Under the pieces are notes generated by a model. It saw nothing but the letters and a program-made list of their open reading frames with translations. It was not told where the DNA came from and did no database searches. The translations under genes and the position numbers were made by a program. A stretch of DNA of 49,945 bases from positions 1-49,945 of the forward strand of contig JAFTII010000005.1 of assembly GCA_017457005.1 (NCBI GenBank). Direction: 5' to 3'. This DNA is from Alphaproteobacteria bacterium (lineage in GTDB: Bacteria > Pseudomonadota > Alphaproteobacteria > RF32 > CAG-239). Positions 42,686 through 49,945 of this stretch are shown here, one piece after another. Each line of letters opens with the position of its first letter. Position 1 is the first letter of the stretch.

Positions 42686-44004
42686 AAAAATATTTTCAAC
42701 TTAAGATAATCGGCAGTTTATTTCTGCCGTTTGTCTTAAGTATAAATTTTGCTTATGCACAAGGTGTCAGACTAATAAGTGATGCTGAAACCGAGCAGTT
42801 ATTGCTTGATTTGGCTAAGCCTTTATTTGAGGCGGCAAAAATACCGTTTGAAAATCGGGAAATATATATTGTAGAAGATAATTCTCTAAATGCCTTTGTT
42901 GCAGAAGGTAATAATTTGTTTGTTCATACCGGAACAATTATGGCGGCTCAATCTCCTGATGAACTAAGCGGTGTTATTGCGCATGAAATCGGGCATATTG
43001 CCGGCGGACATATTTTGCGTCAGAAGCTGAAAAATAAATCTTTACAAGAGGTATCTTTGTTTTCGGTAATTGCGGCCGGTGCGGCTGCGGTAATCAGCGG
43101 TAATCCTGATGTTGCAATGGCCGCTATGCTCGGAACACAAAATTCGGTATTAACTAATTATACAATGTATCGTACAAGTGAAGAACGGTCGGCAGATGAA
43201 ACCGCTATCGGACTTTTGAAACAAACCAAACAAAGTCCGCAAGGAATGTTAAATTTTATGAAAAAACTTGCTAATCATACCAAATTGCAAGGAATTGAAG
43301 AAACTCCGTATTTTAGAACTCATCCGCTAACACAAGAAAGAATCAGCTTTTTTGAACAAGCTGTAAAAAAATATTCCTATCCGACAACGTTCAATTTGCA
43401 ACATCGCTTTGCTATGGTCAAGGCAAAATTAAAAGCTTTTTTACAAACACCGGAACAGACATTAAGGCAATACCCGATTAACGATAAATCCGGACCGGCG
43501 CAATATGCAAGAACGATTGCTTATTTTAAGCAATTGAAATTGAGCTTAGCTCAGCAAGAACTGGCAAAGTTATTACAAAAAAATCCTGATAATCCTTATT
43601 TTTATGAACTTAAAGGACAAATATATTTAGAAACCGGAAAAGCAAATAATGCTAAAATTGAATATCAAAAAGCTTTGCAACTTTTGCCAAACTCACCATT
43701 GTTGCAAATCAGCTTAGCGCAGGCAATTTTAGAAGCCCAACCAAATGTTGATGATGTGCAACAGGCAATTAATCTTATAAATAAGGCTATGATAAAACGT
43801 CCGACCGCTTTTGGCTGGTTGCTCTTGGCCAGAGCATACGGAGCGCAAAAAAGGTATGCACACGCTCAATATGCTTCTGCTGAATATTCGGTTAGAATTG
43901 GAGCAATAGATACCGCAAAATTACAACTGAAAAAAGCTTTGGAATTTAAGCCAGATGCACAATTAAAACTTAAAATATCCGATCTGAGCGAAAAAATTAA
44001 GTAA
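42658..44004 (+). CDS. M48 family metalloprotease with TPR repeats (BepA-like)
   Basis: Periplasmic zinc protease and chaperone. In E. coli BepA acts on the outer-membrane assembly of LptD and degrades stalled barrels. 448 residues: signal sequence to about residue 35 (FLPFVLSINFAYAQ), M48 domain with HEIGH at 109-113 and the third zinc ligand in EERSADE, then TPR-like repeats from about residue 280 (NPDNPYFYELKGQIYLETGK). The start is TTG with AAGGAG 8 bases upstream, inside rne, so the two are translationally linked; the GTG at 42661 is an alternative. The bepA name is not assigned because several M48-TPR paralogues exist. Confidence 0.9.
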   Translation: MVEKTYKRIKKYFQLKIIGSLFLPFVLSINFAYAQGVRLISDAETEQLLLDLAKPLFEAAKIPFENREIYIVEDNSLNAFVAEGNNLFVHTGTIMAAQSPDELSGVIAHEIGHIAGGHILRQKLKNKSLQEVSLFSVIAAGAAAVISGNPDVAMAAMLGTQNSVLTNYTMYRTSEERSADETAIGLLKQTKQSPQGMLNFMKKLANHTKLQGIEETPYFRTHPLTQERISFFEQAVKKYSYPTTFNLQHRFAMVKAKLKAFLQTPEQTLRQYPINDKSGPAQYARTIAYFKQLKLSLAQQELAKLLQKNPDNPYFYELKGQIYLETGKANNAKIEYQKALQLLPNSPLLQISLAQAILEAQPNVDDVQQAINLINKAMIKRPTAFGWLLLARAYGAQKRYAHAQYASAEYSVRIGAIDTAKLQLKKALEFKPDAQLKLKISDLSEKIK

Positions 44005-44057
44005 GGATATCTTACCATATTTATTAAAAAATGGTTAAAAAGTTCTTTTTTTGATTG

Positions 44058-44088
44058 TAACCACCGAAAGTAATGGTTATTATATAAT
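44058..44088 (+). promoter_or_regulatory. Inverted repeat and -10 box before the giant Cys-rich gene
   Basis: TAACCA and TGGTTA (44058-44063 and 44074-44079, 10-base spacer) lie directly upstream of a perfect TATAAT at 44083-44088. There is no good -35 box; the inverted repeat covers that place, so it may be the site of an activator or repressor. The leader to the ATG would be about 30 bases. Confidence 0.45.
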
Positions 44089-44123
44089 TAAGTGTATTTG
44101 TATATCAACAGAGTATCTTAAAA

Positions 44124-47100
44124 ATGAAAAAACTAAATAAATGTTTTTGGGTATTAGCTTTCGTATTGTTGGCAAATATTGCTAATGCGGCAGTTACATT
44201 ATTATCCGGATATCAGGAAGGTACAACCGAGGGATCTACTCCATATACTCCGGTAATGATGATGGCTCCGCCGGCACCGTTAGCCGATGTAGGAATGTGT
44301 AGTACAAGCACTCATCCGGTTTGTGCCAGCGGATATTATGAAGAAACGGGGGAAGCTTGCATGCAAACGTATAAAGCCGTTGTCCCTATTCAATGCTGTG
44401 ATGCCGATGATGGCAGCGAAGATCAATGGGACTGTTTGATACCTTGTTCCAGCTTTACACAAAAATACAGTGATGTTACATTGTATGATGAGTGGTGTTA
44501 TGATATAAATGCAGAAATTGGTGTTGGAGCTTGTAAGGTTGATGGCACTAACTCTTGGAAATATGCGTGTAAATGTTCTTCATTATATTCATCATACGCA
44601 ATTCCCAGTTGCTCGGCTCCCAAAGTATTGGATAGTGATAATGACGGTGTTGCAGATGATCCTGACAAATATACTTGTTATGCCGGCGGTATTAATGATG
44701 ACGGCTCTTATATTAAATTATATAAACCGGCAGTATGTCGTAATCCCTTGTGTGAAAATAATGTCGGTACTGAGTTAGATTTTGATGCTGTGGTTGAAAG
44801 CTTAATTTATGATGATAAAATGGATTTTCAATCTATGCAAATTTCCGGTAACGGATGTGCAAATCGTTTTTATGATGGACACCCCTACAATAGTTCTGCT
44901 ACTAATCAATGCCGTAAGTTGATTGAAATTGCATCCCCTGATATGTTTCAATATGCAGATGTAGATATCTGTTCTTGCCCTAGTGACTACTATGATATGA
45001 GTACGTGGAAAACTAAATTCGGACGCGATTATGTGCCATTAGTTACGATTGACAGAAATGATACCCTACCCAAACTAACCGGCGGAGTTTGTTTTTGGAA
45101 TGCCTTAAACAGTAGTATGGTGACTGCCCAAAATGACACTTCAACCATTACAATAGATGGTAGTGATACTATATCTACCACCTCTTGGAAAGTACATAAT
45201 AATGATTATTCTGCTTTGAGTTCTGCTAACGGTTTCTTTTATAATGGCAGTGCCGGAACTCCTTGTGAAGACTGGGAAAAAACATTAATTAAAAACCAAT
45301 ATGATGAAAAAGGTTATAACTTTATCTATGCCGGAGGCTGCCCTTCCGGTGCCGAACTACGAACATGTGCTTATGCTTTTGACCTGGGAATAGGATTACC
45401 GTCAGGCTCACAATTGTACGAAGAAGTATCTTTCTGCGCATGTAAACGCAATAACAATAATGATACAATTTATACGGCTTGCTCAAGCCCAAACATCGGC
45501 GGTGGCGATTCTTGCAGTTTAGAAAATGGTACTTTATACCAATACTGCCTGCCGCAATGTGAAGAAAAATTTGTTGACCTAAATTATATAACCACTCAGT
45601 GTACAAATACCGACGGAAAAATAATTACCCAATCTCCGATAGGAGAATATAAACCCGGTGCAACTCAAACAGAACGTGATCTTTGGATTGAAAACAACCA
45701 AAATAACTTATGCTTTGAAGGTGCCGGCAGCAGCTCAATCAAATGGCAATGCGGATGTCCGGAGGATTGGAAAACTTGTGTGGATGGTGATGGAGATGGC
45801 ATTGGACCTGCTTGTCCGTTTGCCAGCGATGGAGTACTGCGCTATGAACAATGCGGAACGATTTGCGACAATACCAAAGATACAATCGTAGATACAGAAG
45901 AACTTTGTACAAACGGAACGCCTGCCGGCGAGGCTACACAATGTTTTATGCAGGAAAATGCTGATCTTAAATATATTTGTGATTGTACCGAGGGTTATCA
46001 AAGTATATATGAAAAATGTGGTGCCGCTGATGCGACTGCTTGCGATAATGACAACACCTGCAAAACATGTAAAGCTGAAACTCTCGGTTGGGGTGAAGTG
46101 TGTAAGTATGATAATGTAGAAACATCTGATGACGGCTATAATAATAAATTTTCAGAATTTTGCACTGTTTGTAGTGCTTTTGATGAAGATAAAGTAGATG
46201 ATAAAAATGATTGTTATTATCCTGGTCATGTAGATACTTGTTGTGAGGATGATGACGGAGATGCTTTGGGAGATACCGAAAAATATATATGCCGGTGTCC
46301 GTATAATTACCAAACTATTGCTGAATATTGCAATAATAATGCTTCCTGTATAAACAACACTCAAGGAAACGGTATTCCTTGTACTTATGAGGGAGAAAAT
46401 AAATATGGCAGTTTTGGAACTTCTTGTCCTACAGACGGCACACAATTATATGCCAGTGCCGCTCAATGCGTGGATAGCAGCGGAACCAGAATGAATGCCA
46501 CTCCTTGTACAAATCAAAACGGAGAACAGAAATATACTTGTAGTTGCAAATCTAATTATATGACTTTAGATGAATACTGCAGTGGTAAAGGGTCTAATTG
46601 CAAAAATGAATATATTCCAATGCAGCTCCCTCAATGTACATTGGACACTGAAGTCAAATATAGTGATTTTAGGCGCAAATGTCCGACCGGTGTAGATACT
46701 GTCAGCACAGTAGCTCAATGCTCTCCGGGAGTTGAAAATTATAAATGTTATGATGCAGATGGAACACAACATATTGTTTGTAAGTGTGCAACCTCTTGGA
46801 AAACGCTGCTCGGATATTGCCAATCTTTAGGAATAAGCAATGCAACAACTTGTGAAGCAACTTATAAACCTGTCGGCAATGCTTGTACTATAGATGGCGG
46901 CGAAAAATATGCAAGTTTTATAAGAATTTGTCCGACAGGCAGAGATTTTCAGACCAGTCCGAGTTGCGGCAATGGTGCTACGGGGATTCCTTGTGATGAT
47001 AACGGAACAACCAAATATATATGCGAATGTCCAAGTACATACCAGACTTTTGATGAATTTTGCGCCGGAAAAGGTGATGGATGTAAAAACGAATATACTC

Positions 47101-48404
47101 CTTATGGCGAAGCATGTACTTTTGAAGATTCTTCAGATCCTAAATATGGGCGTTTTATAAAAATTTGCCCTAATGACAGACCCTCCAAATCAACTGAAGA
47201 TGAATGTACATCCGGTGTTGACTTTGAATGTATTGATGGAGGTACGGAAAAGTTTGTTTGTAAATGCCCGAGCAATTGGTATGATAGCAGTAATTGTTCC
47301 GGAAATAAAGAACCTGCCGGTAATAGTTGTGATTTTGAAAGCTATGCTAACCTGAAATATGAGCTTTGCTTGGGTAAGTGTGATACCATAACTACTAACG
47401 GTAGCAGTATAATTTACCTGAATGAAAATAATGCTTCTGAACAACAATGTAAATTTACCTTAGGAGAAGGAGCAACCTATGGTTTTAGCCAGTCTGAACC
47501 CAGATGTAGTAAAGATAATGCTCCGATGTATCCATGTTATTGCGGCACAAATTATTCGGAAACATGCGAATTAAGCCAAAATAAACTTCCGCCTGATAAC
47601 CCGCAAACCTGTACGGTTGACGGAACAGTATATTACAATCAATGTAAAGCTAATGATTGTAAAGCAGAAGCTCCTAATGTTGCAATAATAACAGATACAA
47701 ATATTAATGCTGATCCGAGTGAACTATGCGCAAATGCCGGATTTGGTTCCGCTGTCAGCGGGCGCAGATGCGGATTTAGCCAAATAGAATGTATTTGTGA
47801 TACATCCGTCTATAATGATATTTGTAAATATCCGCTATCTGCTCCGGATGATCCTAATGCACCATGGTGTAAATACGGTGATGGCAATACTTTAATGAAA
47901 AACGGTAAGCCACATTATAAGACTAAAGATTGTAGCACTAAAGATATATTAGGAAAATGTGGAGAATATATCTTAAATGCTGATGGAAGTCACAACTATT
48001 CTGTAACAATACATGTAACAGCCAGTGATACATTATGTAAGTCTAAATATGGCACAGGAGCAACGCCGGTTTTATGCGATTATGCAGATAATCCTAACCG
48101 CCGCGCATACAACTGTTGGTATAATGAAAAAGATTATATTTGGACAGAATATAATTGCCCGATAAGACACGTTTTTGGTAAAAATTATGTTTATAAAAAC
48201 GGGGTAAAGCATCATGATACTTGTGATTGCCATCCGAATTATAAATATCATAAATTTAATTGTAACAAAACCTTGTCCGGTGGTGCTTGTATCCAAAAAC
48301 TAACTACTAAACAAGTTAATAATGATACAACGTTACGAACAGCTGTAGCTAACGGAAGAATTAATGTAGGACAGAATATTCAGCTCTACGGATATTGTAA
48401 GTAG
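44124..48404 (+). CDS. Giant secreted Cys-rich repeat protein (1426 aa)
   Basis: A signal peptide (MKKLNKCFWVLAFVLLANIANA) precedes about 1400 residues of Cys-, Asn-, Asp- and Tyr-rich sequence. From about residue 690 to 1100 there are degenerate ~95-residue repeats. Each has C-x-CP or C-x-C, then YxTxxEYC, GxxCxNEYxPxGxxC, KYxxF and CPTG. Acidic DxDxDG-like loops (DSDNDGVADD near 172, VDGDGDGIGP near 555) resemble thrombospondin type 3 calcium sites. The C-terminus (NIQLYGYCK) has no membrane helix, LPxTG or autotransporter barrel. It is likely exported by Sec and disulfide bonded. The pattern is related to, but distinct from, modules A and B. Function unknown; adhesin or surface-layer-like roles are speculation. 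Confidence 0.85.
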   Translation: MKKLNKCFWVLAFVLLANIANAAVTLLSGYQEGTTEGSTPYTPVMMMAPPAPLADVGMCSTSTHPVCASGYYEETGEACMQTYKAVVPIQCCDADDGSEDQWDCLIPCSSFTQKYSDVTLYDEWCYDINAEIGVGACKVDGTNSWKYACKCSSLYSSYAIPSCSAPKVLDSDNDGVADDPDKYTCYAGGINDDGSYIKLYKPAVCRNPLCENNVGTELDFDAVVESLIYDDKMDFQSMQISGNGCANRFYDGHPYNSSATNQCRKLIEIASPDMFQYADVDICSCPSDYYDMSTWKTKFGRDYVPLVTIDRNDTLPKLTGGVCFWNALNSSMVTAQNDTSTITIDGSDTISTTSWKVHNNDYSALSSANGFFYNGSAGTPCEDWEKTLIKNQYDEKGYNFIYAGGCPSGAELRTCAYAFDLGIGLPSGSQLYEEVSFCACKRNNNNDTIYTACSSPNIGGGDSCSLENGTLYQYCLPQCEEKFVDLNYITTQCTNTDGKIITQSPIGEYKPGATQTERDLWIENNQNNLCFEGAGSSSIKWQCGCPEDWKTCVDGDGDGIGPACPFASDGVLRYEQCGTICDNTKDTIVDTEELCTNGTPAGEATQCFMQENADLKYICDCTEGYQSIYEKCGAADATACDNDNTCKTCKAETLGWGEVCKYDNVETSDDGYNNKFSEFCTVCSAFDEDKVDDKNDCYYPGHVDTCCEDDDGDALGDTEKYICRCPYNYQTIAEYCNNNASCINNTQGNGIPCTYEGENKYGSFGTSCPTDGTQLYASAAQCVDSSGTRMNATPCTNQNGEQKYTCSCKSNYMTLDEYCSGKGSNCKNEYIPMQLPQCTLDTEVKYSDFRRKCPTGVDTVSTVAQCSPGVENYKCYDADGTQHIVCKCATSWKTLLGYCQSLGISNATTCEATYKPVGNACTIDGGEKYASFIRICPTGRDFQTSPSCGNGATGIPCDDNGTTKYICECPSTYQTFDEFCAGKGDGCKNEYTPYGEACTFEDSSDPKYGRFIKICPNDRPSKSTEDECTSGVDFECIDGGTEKFVCKCPSNWYDSSNCSGNKEPAGNSCDFESYANLKYELCLGKCDTITTNGSSIIYLNENNASEQQCKFTLGEGATYGFSQSEPRCSKDNAPMYPCYCGTNYSETCELSQNKLPPDNPQTCTVDGTVYYNQCKANDCKAEAPNVAIITDTNINADPSELCANAGFGSAVSGRRCGFSQIECICDTSVYNDICKYPLSAPDDPNAPWCKYGDGNTLMKNGKPHYKTKDCSTKDILGKCGEYILNADGSHNYSVTIHVTASDTLCKSKYGTGATPVLCDYADNPNRRAYNCWYNEKDYIWTEYNCPIRHVFGKNYVYKNGVKHHDTCDCHPNYKYHKFNCNKTLSGGACIQKLTTKQVNNDTTLRTAVANGRINVGQNIQLYGYCK

Positions 48405-48495
48405 CTATTAGTGATTAGGCGTAAGGAAATAGACATTTTACTTTCACCTTAATAGGGAAAGCTCAAGATATGTGTGAGTTAAAACTAACCCCTTA

Positions 48496-49137
48496 TTAAG
48501 CAAATCCGAGACATTTGTAAAACGATACTCCGGACAAGCCGGAGTATGACAAAGTCATTGGAAATTTAAATAATATAAAATCAGAGGTATTAAATGCTTT
48601 ATTATTTCCTTTGTAAAGAATTGAAAAACTTTTGAATAAATGCATTTCTTTTTTACATTTTTTAGCTTCTTTCTGTCGCTTGGCATTTTCTTCTTTTTCT
48701 TTTAACTGACGTAGCCTTTGTTTTTCTACAGTAATATGTTCTGCAATATCCTTTTGAGCTTGTTGAATAATTTTTGTTATTTCTGGATTTTCGTGTTTTA
48801 TTTTAGCGGTTTCTATATTCTCAGAGAAAACTTTATGGCCGCCATTTGAATGAACAGTATTACTTTTAGCATAAACCTCCTCAGAATACACTTGTTCACA
48901 TGCAGAAGTAATATCTTTATATCTACAACCTAATTTTGATTTTGCTTCAATATCTACAACCAAATTACACCAGCTATTACTTTCACAATCACGTAATTTT
49001 TCACCTTGTTCTTGGTAAAAAGTAAATTTAACTTTACCTTTATTGGTTGTATATTCAATTTCAGCTCTTTCTTTATCTAAATCTACTTTAATTTTAGTTT
49101 TTTTATATGAAGAACTCAAAAAATTAGTATTATCCAT
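48496..49137 (-). CDS. Uncharacterised 213-residue protein with palindrome-derived C-terminus
   Basis: I do not recognise this protein. It has a beta-rich N-terminal half (KIKVDLDKERAEIEYTT, GKVKFTFYQEQG) with a few Cys (DCESNSWCN, GCRYKD, SACEQVY). From about residue 115 a charged helix follows (QQAQKDIAEHITVEKQRLRQ, then KEKEENAKRQKEAKKC). There is no signal peptide. The ATG has AAGGAA upstream. The last ~19 residues (TLSYSGLSGVSFYKCLGFA) are encoded by the palindrome at 48524-48552 and its flank, so the original C-terminus was probably shorter or different. It is convergent with the giant Cys-rich gene. Confidence 0.65.
   Translation of the reverse strand: MDNTNFLSSSYKKTKIKVDLDKERAEIEYTTNKGKVKFTFYQEQGEKLRDCESNSWCNLVVDIEAKSKLGCRYKDITSACEQVYSEEVYAKSNTVHSNGGHKVFSENIETAKIKHENPEITKIIQQAQKDIAEHITVEKQRLRQLKEKEENAKRQKEAKKCKKEMHLFKSFSILYKGNNKAFNTSDFILFKFPMTLSYSGLSGVSFYKCLGFA
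48524..48552. repeat. Dispersed palindrome, copy 2
   Basis: 27 of 29 bases match the copy at 38805-38833; the two differences are in the loop. It lies within the 3' end of the coding frame at 48496-49137 and downstream of the giant Cys-rich gene. Confidence 0.8.
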
Positions 49138-49430
49138 AATTTTATTTCCTTAGTTTACTATTATACATAACTTACTATTATAATAATTCGGTGTACGATT
49201 TTAATTATAGCACAAACAAACGTTTTGTAAATATAAAACCATATAGATTAGACAATATTTTTCTATTTTTTTATAATATAAACAAGAAGAAGTTCGGTTA
49301 TTGATTATTTCATTAATGATCAACTTTATTTATATTTTATCTTTAGAGTTGCTAGTTATATAAATTATCGATTATCGACAATCGATAAATATCAAGAATG
49401 AAGCCGTTAGAATTATTTTTATCCATAACA
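49138..49430. other. AT-rich intergenic stretch upstream of the unknown gene
   Basis: No gene is supported. It must hold the promoter of the minus-strand gene at 48496-49137. It contains one clear inverted repeat at 49365-49388, listed separately. Confidence 0.4.
49365..49388. promoter_or_regulatory. 9-bp inverted repeat with ATCGAT cores
   Basis: TTATCGATT and AATCGATAA separated by ATCGAC. There is no T-run, and each arm contains the palindrome ATCGAT. It lies between the unknown gene and the rRNA terminator and could be a protein-binding site. Confidence 0.4.
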
Positions 49431-49463
49431 AAAAACCCCTCACATTTTGAAGTGAGGGGATTT
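49431..49463 (-). terminator. Terminator of the rRNA operon
   Basis: CCCCTCAC pairs with GTGAGGGG (8 bp, 8-base loop). On the minus strand the stem continues TTTTTTG, 40 bp after the 3' end of 5S rRNA. No tRNA lies between 5S and the terminator. Confidence 0.85.
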
Positions 49464-49502
49464 AATAACAAACATAAACAAGGGAGGAGGATATGTTTGG
49501 AA

Positions 49503-49620
49503 GATCTGGCAACGACTTACTCTCCCGCGCCTTAAGACGAAGTACCATCAGCGCTAAAGGGTTTAACGGCCGAGTTCGGAATGGGATCGGGTGGGACACC
49601 TTTGCTATAATCACCAGATC
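49503..49620 (-). rRNA. rrf: 5S ribosomal RNA
   Basis: The minus strand contains the conserved 5S segments CCCACCCGATCCCATTCCGA and GAACTCGGCCGTTAAACCC, then GGGAGAGTAAGTCG near the 3' end. The ends (GATCTGG and CCAGATC) pair as the terminal stem. End positions are accurate to a few bases. Confidence 0.95.
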
Positions 49621-49686
49621 ATCCAAACACATCCTTAATTAGGATTAGAGTATCTTTTTTTTGAAGATTATTTATACGTAAAAAAT

Positions 49687-49945
49687 CAAGCCAATCAGAT
49701 TATTAGTATCAGTTAGCTAAACACATTACTGTGCTTACACACCTGACCTATCAACGTGGTGGTCTACCACGATCTTAATTGGGATACCTAGTTTCAAGGT
49801 GGGTTTCCCGCTTAGATGCATTCAGCGGTTATCCCGTCCGAACTTAGCTACCCAGCGTTGCTCTTGGCAGAACAACTGGCACACCAGAGGTTCGTTCATC
49901 TCGGTCCTCTCGTACTAAAGACAAATCCTTTCAAGTATCCTACAC
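49687..49945 (-). rRNA. rrl: 23S ribosomal RNA, 3' end (partial)
   Basis: The minus strand matches the last ~260 bases of 23S rRNA, including the sarcin-ricin loop (AGTACGAGAGGA; plus strand TCCTCTCGTACT at 49905-49916), GGGATAACCGCTGAATGCAT and GGTGTGTAAGCAC. It runs off the right edge. The 3' end is estimated near 49687; a ~66-bp spacer separates it from 5S. Confidence 0.95.

Overview
The window looks like chromosomal DNA of an AT-rich, Gram-negative alphaproteobacterium. Four things point there: the dusB-trkA-hfq-hflX order (an alphaproteobacterial block, here without the usual ntrBC/ntrYX genes between dusB and trkA), a FlaF-type flagellar regulator, a 59-residue DUF6898-like gene beside parC, and a GST-fold protein of the FzlA type. 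KdsA, PagP, an RND efflux pump and a BepA-like protease show an LPS-bearing outer membrane. The low GC and the many secreted cysteine-rich proteins resemble those of uncultured host-associated Rhodospirillales-like bacteria; that placement is inference. No transposase, phage gene or CRISPR array was seen.

Layout. 1-1467: 3' part of a secreted-type Cys-rich repeat protein (+). 1546-10000 (-): a probable transcription unit made of a 1.4-kb-residue membrane-anchored coiled-coil protein, a small unknown protein, dusB, trkA, hfq and hflX. 10127-13762 (-): unknown 151-aa gene, recO, parC and a DUF6898-like small gene. 13881-16070 (-): kdsA and pagP (LPS), then a HAD phosphatase that belongs to the next unit. 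16071-22495 (-): glycogen/alpha-glucan operon glgB-glgX-malQ-HAD. 22716-26762: a DUF2934 protein with a Ser/Lys tail, a TPR-methyltransferase, a MATE transporter, a small membrane ORF, tRNA-Leu(CAA) and an orphan flaF. 26865-28864 (+): periplasmic binding-like protein, FzlA-like GST, lipoprotein. 28868-34543 (-): complete tripartite RND efflux operon. 34704-37810 (+): glycosyltransferase and thrS. 37977-39777 (+): two more Cys-rich secreted proteins. 40229-44004 (+): rne with a 451-bp structured-looking leader, overlapped by a BepA-like M48 protease. 44124-48404 (+): a 1426-residue secreted Cys-rich repeat protein. 48496-49137 (-): unknown gene whose last residues are encoded by a dispersed palindrome. 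49503-49945 (-): 5S rRNA and the 3' end of 23S rRNA.

The part I cannot explain from known biology is the set of four exported Cys-rich proteins (1-1467, 37977-38753, 38866-39777, 44124-48404). Two share the same pair of cysteine modules in the same order. Two share the sequence just after their stop codons, and two 29-bp near-identical palindromes lie next to the downstream loci. They look like a paralogous, modular family of disulfide-rich exported or surface proteins. I find no function for them in the sequence. Start codons below were chosen by ribosome-binding site, signal peptide and, where visible, promoter position; some differ from the longest open frame.
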